Of a DNA stretch of 24,659 nucleotides, positions 1 through 5,210 are shown one piece after another. Each line of letters begins with the position of its first letter. Within the stretch, counting starts at the first letter, position 1. The position numbers were made by a program, and so were the translations under genes. The DNA comes from an uncultured Lachnospiraceae bacterium. GTDB lineage: Bacteria > Bacillota > Clostridia > Lachnospirales > Lachnospiraceae. The stretch covers positions 18,560 through 43,218 of the forward strand of contig CAJTPO010000040.1 in assembly GCA_910578115.1 (NCBI GenBank), in the 5' to 3' direction. A model generated the notes under the pieces. It saw only the letters and a list, made by a program, of their open reading frames with translations, was not told where the DNA came from and did not search any database.

Positions 1-543
1 GAAGCCGCCGCTGAGCTTATTGCTGAAAAGGGATTTGACCGGTTTTCGCTTCGGGAACTGGCGGATAGATTAGGCGTGAAAACGGCATCTCTATATAACC
101 ATATCAGCAGTCTGTCGGAGCTGACTTCTAATATCGGGCAGCTTGCATTTGAAAGGATGGCAGGCCAGCTATACAGCGGAACAGAATGTGCATCGTCTTT
201 TGATACGCTTTACCATATAGCAATAGGATATCGGAGATTTGCGAAGGAAAATCCAGAATTATATAAAACAATAGTCAAAATTCCGTCCGCGGGAGATTCC
301 GGTTTAATTGAAAAAGGGCAAAATCTTGTACACAGTTTATATCCTGTATTGGAAGCCTGCGGTCTATCAGAAAAGGACATCATCCATTTCAGCCGGACAA
401 TACGCAGTGCCATGCATGGATTTGTTACTTTAGAGGAAGCAGGCTTTTTTGGAACGATGGCAGATGCTGACGAAAGCTATTCCTATATGGTAGAAACATT
501 GATTCGGTCATTAAAAAATGAGTATGGAGGGGCAGACAGGTGA
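1..543 (+). CDS. TetR/AcrR-family transcriptional regulator, 5' end missing
   Basis: The reading frame is open from base 1, so the true start lies left of the window. The first 40 or so codons read as a TetR-type helix-turn-helix: a helix ending in EKGFDRFSLRELAD, a turn, then the recognition segment VKTASLYNHISS, followed by an all-helical ligand-binding half. An ATG at 76 lies inside the HTH and is not the start. TetR proteins bind operators as dimers and release them on binding a small ligand; the ligand here is unknown. The stop overlaps the start of the next gene (TGA and ATG share one base), so the two are probably co-transcribed and translationally coupled. Family assignment is firm; target genes cannot be read from this window. 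Confidence 0.9.
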   Translation, partial: EAAAELIAEKGFDRFSLRELADRLGVKTASLYNHISSLSELTSNIGQLAFERMAGQLYSGTECASSFDTLYHIAIGYRRFAKENPELYKTIVKIPSAGDSGLIEKGQNLVHSLYPVLEACGLSEKDIIHFSRTIRSAMHGFVTLEEAGFFGTMADADESYSYMVETLIRSLKNEYGGADR

Positions 544-1022
544 TGCAGGAAATTATGGATAACACTGTTTTGGAATTTGAGTGCATTGGGATGGACAGCG
601 GAAGCAGATTTCCCGTCGAATATACCGGACGAGGGCAGGATATATCGCCGGAATTTGTGATAAAGAATCTATCACCGAATGCAAAGACCCTTGCTGTTAC
701 ATTGGAAGATTTATCACACCCGATTAAGGATTTTACCCATTGGATCATTTGGAACATTCCCGCTGCTGACAGAATAAAGAAAAATATTCCTGCTGGTAAG
801 ACAGTGCCAAAGTTGGGGAATGCCTGCCAGGGGATAGGATATGGTCTGCATCGTTATGCGGGACCGAAGCCGCCGAAAGGGAAAAAACATACTTACCGTT
901 TTACAATCTATTCTTTAGACTGTGAAGTAAACATAAACGTTAATTCGATGAAAAGAACTTTTTTGAAAAAGGTAGAAGAGCATATCATTCAAAAGGGAAG
1001 TATCATTGGTGAGTTTGAGTGA
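543..1022 (+). CDS. YbhB/YbcL-family phosphatidylethanolamine-binding-like protein (PEBP)
   Basis: About 159 residues, the usual size for bacterial PEBP/Raf-kinase-inhibitor-like proteins. Two family hallmarks are visible: a ligand-pocket segment DLSHPIKDFTHWIIWNIP near residue 60 and a second motif HRYAGPKPPKGKKHTYRF near residue 105, followed by the usual Y-x-LD strand. ATG 543 is preferred over the adjacent GTG at 540 because of the GGAGGGG about 10 bases upstream. No signal peptide is seen, so it is probably cytoplasmic. The biochemical role of bacterial PEBPs is poorly defined (small anionic ligand binding is proposed). The overlap with the TetR gene suggests that it is controlled by, or acts with, that regulator. 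The next stretch holds no gene until 1507. Confidence 0.92.
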   Translation: MQEIMDNTVLEFECIGMDSGSRFPVEYTGRGQDISPEFVIKNLSPNAKTLAVTLEDLSHPIKDFTHWIIWNIPAADRIKKNIPAGKTVPKLGNACQGIGYGLHRYAGPKPPKGKKHTYRFTIYSLDCEVNINVNSMKRTFLKKVEEHIIQKGSIIGEFE

Positions 1023-1211
1023 GAAATGACTGCAAACTATTATCATTCGGAATGTGGAACATTCGATGACAAAGTGAAACTTCCCTTTTGAATGCGATCA
1101 GAACTTATCTGTAACAGTTAAAGAGAAGGAAAGTATAAATGTAGTATTAGCTCACTATATAATACTTGGTTCAGAGTAATCCGTGTACTCATTGGATACC
1201 TTTAGGTAATG

Positions 1212-1340
1212 CTCATGGGCGGTAAAGTAACACAATATTTTCTTAATTACAAGCTGAATACATACCTTGCTGACAGTGGCAGGCACAAGAGCGCTTTGAA
1301 AGGCTCATAGAGGGCATGAAACAGACACAGGGTATAATCG
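1212..1340 (+). pseudogene. decayed TnpV-like transposon gene fragment
   Basis: From 1212 one frame reads LMGGKVTQYFLNY, then KLNTYLADSG. From 1283 a different frame continues AQERFERLIEGMKQTQGI. Placed end to end these match what I recall of the TnpV family carried by clostridial transposons (…RKVTYTNLL…KLNAYLADID…AQERFERLI..MKQAQG). A frameshift near 1280 and the loss of both ends make it non-functional. The stretch 1023-1211 shows no convincing coding sequence; it contains a weak inverted repeat (GAATGT/ACATTC near 1050) and the sequence TTATCTGTAACAGTT at 1105-1119, which recurs inverted at 1941-1955. The family match rests on memory of the motif, not on a search. Confidence 0.6.
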
Positions 1341-1369
1341 TGATACCTGCAAGAAACCTAAAGAACTAA

Positions 1370-1398
1370 TTGCCATTCATATATCTTCGTGTTACAAT
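1370..1398 (+). promoter_or_regulatory. promoter of the holin-like toxin gene
   Basis: TTGCCA (1370-1375) and TACAAT (1393-1398) are 17 bases apart, an ideal sigma-A layout. Transcription would begin near 1405, giving a leader of about 100 bases. That leader contains GCCTCCC (1432-1438), complementary (one G-U pair) to the GGGAGGT ribosome binding site at 1493-1499, plus two small hairpins (ACCGGC/GCCGGT and AACGTAC/GTACGTT). Sequestering of the ribosome binding site by an upstream leader segment is typical of type I toxin mRNAs. Confidence 0.65.
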
Positions 1399-1506
1399 AC
1401 ATCTACGGAAAGTACCCATGACAGGGTGGTAGCCTCCCGAGTTTATGAAAACCGGCGTGCCGGTAATACAAAACGTACATAGTACGTTGGAAGGGAGGTG
1501 GCGCCG

Positions 1507-1623
1507 ATGACAGCTTTTGAAATCATTTCGATTTTCATTGGAATATTAGCATTGCTGATGTCCTTTGGTAGCTTAATTGTTGCGTTGCTTGCCTTTCTCG
1601 ATAAGAGAAACAAGCGAAAATAA
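1507..1623 (+). CDS. holin-like small membrane toxin of a type I toxin-antitoxin system (38 aa)
   Basis: ATG at 1507 follows a strong GGGAGGTG site. The 38-residue product starts MTAFEIISIFIGILALL, has one continuous hydrophobic segment (about residues 5-31) and ends in the basic tail DKRNKRK. This is the size, charge layout and composition of the 'putative holin-like toxin' (Hol_Tox) family, related in design to TxpA and BsrG of Bacillus: peptides that insert in the membrane when made in excess. The gene is flanked by its own promoter (1370-1398), its own terminator (1690-1722) and a convergent antisense transcript (1618-1725). The toxic activity is inferred from family and locus architecture, not shown by sequence alone. 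Confidence 0.8.
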   Translation: MTAFEIISIFIGILALLMSFGSLIVALLAFLDKRNKRK

Positions 1624-1725
1624 AAATGCCTATCCTGTCTGATCCACAGGATAGGCGGTGTCCGTAAGGACAATCATTAACCTAAACTCGGAGCATCCAC
1701 TTTGGAGTGGGTGCTTTCCCTTTGT
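1618..1725 (-). ncRNA. candidate antisense antitoxin RNA of the type I locus
   Basis: A minus-strand promoter (1732-1760) would start an RNA near 1725. It would run through the whole 3' untranslated region of the toxin mRNA and stop at a hairpin whose 11-base arms are 1628-1638 and 1646-1656. Read on the minus strand, this hairpin is followed by ATTTTTATTTT, a good rho-independent terminator. The RNA would be about 100-110 nt and fully complementary to the toxin mRNA 3' end, including the plus-strand terminator hairpin. This matches the 3'-overlap geometry known for txpA/RatA and bsrG/SR4. The RNA itself is inferred from signals. Confidence 0.65.
1690..1722 (+). terminator. terminator of the toxin mRNA
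   Basis: Arms GCATCCACT (1693-1701) and AGTGGGTGC (1706-1714) form a nine-pair stem with one G-T pair and a four-base loop, followed by TTTCCCTTT. It lies about 70 bases after the toxin stop codon and is nested inside the region covered by the antisense RNA. Confidence 0.7.
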
Positions 1726-1731
1726 ATTGTT

Positions 1732-1760
1732 ATAATACCATTTAATGTGAAATGTTTCAA
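1732..1760 (-). promoter_or_regulatory. minus-strand promoter of the antisense antitoxin RNA
   Basis: On the minus strand TTGAAA (1760-1755) and TATTAT (1737-1732) are separated by exactly 17 bases. It points leftwards into the 3' end of the toxin transcription unit and has no other gene to serve. Confidence 0.65.
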
Positions 1761-1788
1761 GGAATTTCCGCTAAAAGCTGTAGATAAT

Positions 1789-1950
1789 TGTAACAGTTCA
1801 GCCCAGCCCTTTGCATTTACTGCAATTGCACTTTGCTTTGGTAAAGTGCGTGAGGATGCGTAAATTTTGCCAAAGGAATCTGCCCCTCGCCACAGGCGAT
1901 TTGGAATGGGCAGATTCCGTAACAGAGAAGCCGAAGTCTGAACTGTTACA
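1789..1950. repeat. MITE-like element with 13-bp terminal inverted repeats
   Basis: TGTAACAGTTCAG at 1789-1801 is matched exactly inverted by CTGAACTGTTACA at 1938-1950. GATAAT stands directly outside both ends (1783-1788 and 1951-1956), a candidate 6-bp target duplication. Inside is a perfect 11-bp hairpin, GGAATCTGCCC (1875-1885) with GGGCAGATTCC (1908-1918). The right half (from about 1860) recurs in altered form at 10741-10831. There is no coding capacity, so a non-autonomous transposable element or REP-like repeat is the best reading. Confidence 0.6.
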
Positions 1951-1956
1951 GATAAT

Positions 1957-2156
1957 TGTTTAGTAAATTTCGATTTCGCCCTCATAATTGTTGGCTCTTT
2001 CCAACAGAAAACGTCCATATCAAACGGGAATGTGTATGCCTGGAAGTGCAGCGATAGTATTTATTGTTGTCTACCTGATGGCAGAGCTTTTTTCTATGTG
2101 AGCATCGTAGTTTATGGGTCCTGTTTTTTAATAAAGGTTCATGGTTAATGTCCACC
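1957..2156. other. intergenic stretch without a recognisable gene
   Basis: Nothing convincing is seen here. A 22-codon run from ATG 2036 with hydrophobic content has no ribosome binding site and was not called. Confidence 0.4.
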
Positions 2157-2183
2157 AAATAAAAAACAGTTCCGACTGGTTTT
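2157..2183 (-). terminator. weak terminator after the XRE/membrane protein unit
   Basis: On the minus strand the arms CAGT and ACTG (plus partial AAA/TTT extension) are followed by TTTTTTATTT immediately beyond the stop codon of the membrane protein gene. The stem is short, so confidence is moderate. Confidence 0.45.
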
Positions 2184-2184
2184 G

Positions 2185-2574
2185 CTATTCATATTTCTTG
2201 AGCAGGTGTCTAAATATTACAATACCTATGATAATCTGAAAAACAAGATAACCGCTCAAATATAGCACTATCATGCGGGCATTATCAATAATTTCAAGTG
2301 TACCCAATATAGAGAATATCATGATTGAAGCACAAACTGTCATAATTCCGATCGTATAAGAATATCGTCCAGATTTATCTCTTAATTTTGATTTTAATTC
2401 ATCATGGAGTTCTATCTTTTCGTTTGCGATTTTTTCTTGATACCGTTCTTTGTTTTTGGGCGAGTTCCAATAAAAATATTTGCAAATCGTAACTATACCA
2501 GAACAAATACCTCCGGCCGCAAAACCAATAAGCAAACTGTCCAGAACACTATCGGTTAATAATTCTATACACAA
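2185..2574 (-). CDS. small membrane protein of unknown family, probably 5'-broken by an in-frame stop
   Basis: The open frame encodes 129 residues. It has a hydrophobic segment near residues 8-30, a charged middle (about 40-70, KNKERYQEKIANEKIELHDE) and two further hydrophobic segments near residues 75-93 and 100-122. I do not recognise the family; small membrane proteins are often paired with XRE repressors like the one upstream. The start is odd. The natural start appears to be ATG 2631-2629, which overlaps the XRE stop (ATGA) with AGGAG well placed upstream. From there the frame reads MKKKDFN and meets TGA at 2610-2608, then continues WDFVCFWGAVL into this ORF. Translation could restart at TTG 2574, which has GGGGAG upstream. 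Either the gene is a recent nonsense mutant or a shorter protein is made. Confidence 0.6.
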   Translation of the reverse strand: MCIELLTDSVLDSLLIGFAAGGICSGIVTICKYFYWNSPKNKERYQEKIANEKIELHDELKSKLRDKSGRYSYTIGIMTVCASIMIFSILGTLEIIDNARMIVLYLSGYLVFQIIIGIVIFRHLLKKYE

Positions 2575-2627
2575 AAGAACGGCTCCCCAAAAACAAACAA
2601 AATCCCATCAATTAAAATCCTTTTTTT

Positions 2628-2834
2628 TCATTCTCTCAAACTCCTTTCATGGATAAAAATTTCTTCAATTTGCTTACCAAAAAAATCTGAAATTGCAAAA
2701 GCCAATTCCAAAGAGGGATTATATTTTCCCGTTTCTATTGAGCTGACAGTTTGCCTTGAAACTTTAAGTATTTTTGCAAACTCCTCTTGGTTCATGCCTA
2801 ATCCTTTTCTTAATTCTTCAACCCTGTTTTCCAA
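2628..2834 (-). CDS. XRE-family helix-turn-helix repressor, 68 aa
   Basis: A compact single-domain Cro/CI-type HTH: MNQEEFAKILKVSRQTVSSIETGKYNPSLELAFAI is broken here into helix 2 (EEFAKIL) and the recognition helix (SRQTVSSIE), followed by the usual conserved G-KYNPSLE and a short acidic-hydrophobic tail. The length of 68 residues is typical of stand-alone XRE regulators of small membrane proteins. TTG at 2834 is chosen as start because GAGGTGA sits about 7 bases upstream and a stop lies in frame just before. The promoter upstream is flanked by two copies of an 18-bp imperfect palindrome, which points to autorepression. The stop codon overlaps a downstream ATG (see the membrane protein), so the two form one unit. 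Confidence 0.85.
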   Translation of the reverse strand: MENRVEELRKGLGMNQEEFAKILKVSRQTVSSIETGKYNPSLELAFAISDFFGKQIEEIFIHERSLRE

Positions 2835-2849
2835 ATATGATCACCTCTT

Positions 2850-2913
2850 TGACAAGTTTCCTTTACATTTTGAATGTAACACATGAGAATATGACTGTCA
2901 AGTTTCCTTTACA
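2850..2913 (-). promoter_or_regulatory. autoregulated promoter of the XRE unit with paired operators
   Basis: On the minus strand TTGACA (2901-2896) and TACATT (2878-2873) are 17 bases apart, with the start point near 2866. Two 18-bp sites, 2896-2913 and 2850-2867, are identical except for one base and share CAAGTTTCCTTTACA on the plus strand, 46 bp apart. Each is an imperfect palindrome of the form TGTMAAG-N4-CTTKACA. One covers the -35 box and the other the start point, the classic layout for repression by the XRE protein encoded immediately downstream. Confidence 0.7.
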
Positions 2914-3204
2914 AATTCCCTTAACAATATATTGTACAAAACAGCGGCGGGACCAGCTGTTCTTGTCTTGTTTTGTGTGGTGCTTTCTCTATGTAACATG
3001 AGCATTATCAGACGTCATGAAAAAGGAGAAATTCCTATATACAGCAAACAATAAATAAAATCTTTCAAAGCAGCGAAAGGGATGGTATAATCAACAGGGT
3101 ATCCGGACGATAAAGCTGTGGTTTGTGTTATACGATACGCGGATGGTCAGGGCAGGAACTGCAACGCTGTAATCCCGGCTGTAAAATTGATGAAATTCAG
3201 CATC
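2914..3204. other. divergent intergenic region upstream of the eetA-like gene
   Basis: No gene is seen. A possible plus-strand promoter, TTTCAA (3063-3068) and TATAAT (3086-3091) with 17-base spacing, could add to the stronger promoter at 3205. A 60-codon open run from 3123 lacks a ribosome binding site and was not called. Confidence 0.4.
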
Positions 3205-3233
3205 TTGAAACATATGTTCGAGTGTGGTATGAT
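3205..3233 (+). promoter_or_regulatory. promoter of the NusG-II / Gx-transporter operon
   Basis: TTGAAA (3205-3210) and TATGAT (3228-3233) have 17-base spacing. The start point near 3240 would place a perfect 10-bp stem-loop (CTGTGAAAGT 3238-3247, ACTTTCACAG 3253-3262) at the very 5' end of the mRNA, followed by two small hairpins (GCATG/CATGC 3262-3277 and CTGCC/GGCAG 3281-3294) before the start codon. A 5'-terminal stem may stabilise the message; no known riboswitch fold was recognised. Confidence 0.6.
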
Positions 3234-3317
3234 GTTGCTGTGAAAGTTTATGACTTTCACAGCATGGATGATCATGCGGCCTGCCAGACGGCAGATTTAG
3301 TATGATGTGGGTTAACT

Positions 3318-3875
3318 ATGCAAAACGGAAAAAGAGGACAACAGGGACAATTTCCGAATGGAATTCGGAAAGCAGATATTGCGTTGGTAGTAGTCTGTGT
3401 GTTGGCGGCGGTGCTGACCGGTGTTTTTTTGATTCTGTATCGACGTGAGGGGGATGTGGTAAGGGTTTCCTGTGACGGCGAACAGCTGGCAGTGTTTACG
3501 CTTGCCGCCACGGAAATGCAGGGCAGACAGTATTATCTGGTATGGGCTGAAGACGGTCAGATGACAGTATCGAACTGTGGAAATGCTCCGGTGATTCCTG
3601 ACGAGGGAGCTTTTAATCTGTTTTCCGTTACAGACGGTGTGGTGCAGATGGAGGCGGCTGACTGTCGGGATCAGATCTGCGTTCGACATCGTGCTGTTTC
3701 TGCCGTGGGAGAGAGTATCATCTGTCTTCCGCATAAGCTGGTGGTGGAGATAACGACCGGTGAGACGCATCTGCGCGGGACAGGGAAGGAACAAACGGGA
3801 CAAAGGAATTTCGAGGACAGAAAAGATAATTCACAGGATTCGACGGAAGAAGCGCTGGATGGGGTGGTGGAGTGA
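3318..3875 (+). CDS. NusG domain II-containing protein, EetA-like
   Basis: The 185 residues comprise a short basic N-terminus, one membrane span (about residues 18-38, ADIALVVVCVLAAVLTGVFL) and an extracytoplasmic domain. The latter ends in the family signature DCRDQICVRHRAV…IICLPHKLVVEI (about residues 115-148), the hallmark of the NusG domain II family of membrane-anchored proteins. A hydrophilic tail of about 35 residues follows. It overlaps the next gene by one base. This pair of families corresponds, to my recollection, to EetA and EetB of the flavin-based extracellular electron transfer locus of Listeria, where they are needed for quinone- and flavin-dependent electron export. The other locus members (Ndh2, ApbE-type FmnB, DmkA/B, PplA) are not in this window, so the electron-transfer role is inference. 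Confidence 0.8.
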   Translation: MQNGKRGQQGQFPNGIRKADIALVVVCVLAAVLTGVFLILYRREGDVVRVSCDGEQLAVFTLAATEMQGRQYYLVWAEDGQMTVSNCGNAPVIPDEGAFNLFSVTDGVVQMEAADCRDQICVRHRAVSAVGESIICLPHKLVVEITTGETHLRGTGKEQTGQRNFEDRKDNSQDSTEEALDGVVE

Positions 3876-4375
3876 TGAGAAAGACTGCGGAATCAGGGCT
3901 TTTTCTGGCTGTGGCATTGGTTTTGTCTTATGTGGAGTCATTAATTCCCTTTTCTTTCGGGATTCCCGGTATCAAGCTGGGACTGCCGAATCTGATCGTT
4001 GTGCTGTTATTGTACCGGGGTGAGGCCAGACGGGCGGTAGTCGTGAATTTCCTGCGCATTTTATTGTCGGGTTTTCTGTTTGGCAATCTTTTTGCCATTT
4101 TCTATGCGATGGCGGGTGCGGTGTGCAGCTTTAGTGCGATGGCCGTCGGAAAGCGCGCCGGGTGTTTCTCCATAGCGGGGGTGAGTGTGCTTGGCGGCGT
4201 GTTTCATAATATCGGACAGATTGTTGTAGCTATGGCGGTAGTGGAGACTTTTTATGTTGGTTATTATATGCCGTTTCTGATCCTTGCCGGCACGGTGACG
4301 GGAGCGGTGCTGGGCATTGTGGCCATGGAATTGCTGCCGTATTTGCAAAATGCGGTCGGAAGTGAGAAAAGATAG
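3875..4375 (+). CDS. Gx transporter family / heptaprenyl diphosphate synthase component I-like membrane protein, EetB-like
   Basis: About 166 residues, almost entirely hydrophobic, with five or so membrane spans. The N-terminal segment LSYVESLIPFSFGIPGIKLGLPNLIVVLLLYRGE is typical of the Hpre_diP_synt_I / Gx transporter family, whose fold resembles S-components of ECF transporters. The original name (component I of heptaprenyl diphosphate synthase) is now doubtful as a catalytic assignment. ATG 3875 is preferred over GTG 3872 and shares a base with the upstream stop, with GGGGTGG about 7 bases before. It very likely works with the NusG-II protein. A purine-rich tandem repeat follows the stop. 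Confidence 0.82.
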   Translation: MRKTAESGLFLAVALVLSYVESLIPFSFGIPGIKLGLPNLIVVLLLYRGEARRAVVVNFLRILLSGFLFGNLFAIFYAMAGAVCSFSAMAVGKRAGCFSIAGVSVLGGVFHNIGQIVVAMAVVETFYVGYYMPFLILAGTVTGAVLGIVAMELLPYLQNAVGSEKR

Positions 4376-4386
4376 GAAGTATAAGA

Positions 4387-4560
4387 GGATAAGAAGACAA
4401 GAAGCATAAAAGAATAAGAGGCATAAAAAGACAAGAGGCATAGAAGGATAAGAAACACAAAAAGACAAGAAGCATAAAAAGATAAGAAGCACAAAAGGGC
4501 AAGCAACATAAAAATAAGAAGCATAAAAAGTATAAGAAGCACTAAATTATAAGAAGCTAA
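4387..4560. repeat. degenerate 17-bp purine-rich tandem repeat, about 11 units
   Basis: The unit is close to GAYAAGARGCATAAAAA. The GCAT/GCAC core (or a one-base variant) falls at 4387, 4404, 4421, 4438, 4455, 4472, 4489, 4506, 4521, 4539 and 4556. The spacing is 17 bases except for 15 and 18 near the end. Units differ from each other by one to four bases, so the array is old rather than freshly expanded. It fills nearly all the gap between the eetB-like gene and ruvA. The minus-strand hydrophobic open frames across it are a by-product of the periodic composition, not genes. Confidence 0.85.
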
Positions 4561-4578
4561 AGGGTTCTGGGAGAAATT

Positions 4579-5193
4579 ATGTACGCATATTTAAAGGGAA
4601 CATTGGAAGAGATCGCAGAGGATGCGGTGGTGGTGGAAGTGGGGAATATCGGCTACAATGTGCGTGTGTCGGCCACTACGGCGCAGGGGCTGCCGGGGAT
4701 TGGCAGTGAGGTCAAGATTTATACCTATACGCTGGTGCGTGAGGATGCATTTACACTGTACGGGTTTCTGACTAAGGATGATCTGGAGATTTTCAAGAAA
4801 TTGATCACGGTCAATGGCATCGGGCCGAAAGGTGGACTGGCCATCCTTTCCGTTATGAATGCGGATGCTCTGCGGTTTGCGATCATGGCAGGGGATGCGA
4901 AATCCATCGCCAAAGCCCCCGGCGTGGGGAATAAGACGGCGGAGCGTGTGATCCTGGATCTGCGGGATAAGATCTCGCTGGAAGATACGCTGCGGGGACT
5001 GGGCGAACCGGTCGTTACGGCAGGTGCAGTTGGCGGCGGTGCGGATAATGTGATGAAGAGAGAAGCCATAGAGGCACTTGTCGCGCTTGGCTATTCGGCT
5101 TCCGATGCCACGAACGCCGTGAAGCGGGTAGAGGTGGATGAGAACAGCACGGTGGAGGGGATCTTGAAGGCGGCGCTGAAATTTATGTTTTGA
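4579..5193 (+). CDS. ruvA: Holliday junction branch migration protein RuvA
   Basis: A 204-residue protein of normal RuvA length. It starts MYAYLKGTLEEIAEDAVVVEVGNIGYNV (N-terminal OB-fold domain I). It has the two helix-hairpin-helix motifs of domain II, LITVNGIGPKGGLAIL at about residues 74-89 and KAPGVGNKTAERVILDL at about residues 112-128. A glycine-rich linker follows, then the C-terminal domain III that contacts RuvB (EAIEALVALGYSASDATNAVK). RuvA tetramers bind the four-way junction and load RuvB hexamers. ATG 4579 has GGGAG about 8 bases upstream. ruvB follows after 17 bases, a conventional ruvAB operon; ruvC is not nearby. Confidence 0.98.
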   Translation: MYAYLKGTLEEIAEDAVVVEVGNIGYNVRVSATTAQGLPGIGSEVKIYTYTLVREDAFTLYGFLTKDDLEIFKKLITVNGIGPKGGLAILSVMNADALRFAIMAGDAKSIAKAPGVGNKTAERVILDLRDKISLEDTLRGLGEPVVTAGAVGGGADNVMKREAIEALVALGYSASDATNAVKRVEVDENSTVEGILKAALKFMF

Positions 5194-5210
5194 TGTGGAG
5201 ATAGAAGAGA

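Noticed and set aside
2036..2101. A 22-codon hydrophobic run (ATG 2036) resembling a second membrane toxin
   Set aside because: No ribosome binding site, no basic tail and no antisense signals; not supported as a gene.
3123..3305. Open frame of 60 codons in the eetA leader
   Set aside because: No ribosome binding site, and it crosses the promoter and hairpins of the next gene.
4061..4542. Several hydrophobic minus-strand frames (rich in Leu, Phe, Ser, Cys) over the 17-bp repeat
   Set aside because: They arise from reading the purine-rich periodic repeat on the opposite strand; the periodicity of residues follows the repeat, and no start signals are present.
4387..4560. CRISPR array
   Set aside because: Units are adjacent, degenerate and 17 bp long with no unique spacers and no cas genes.
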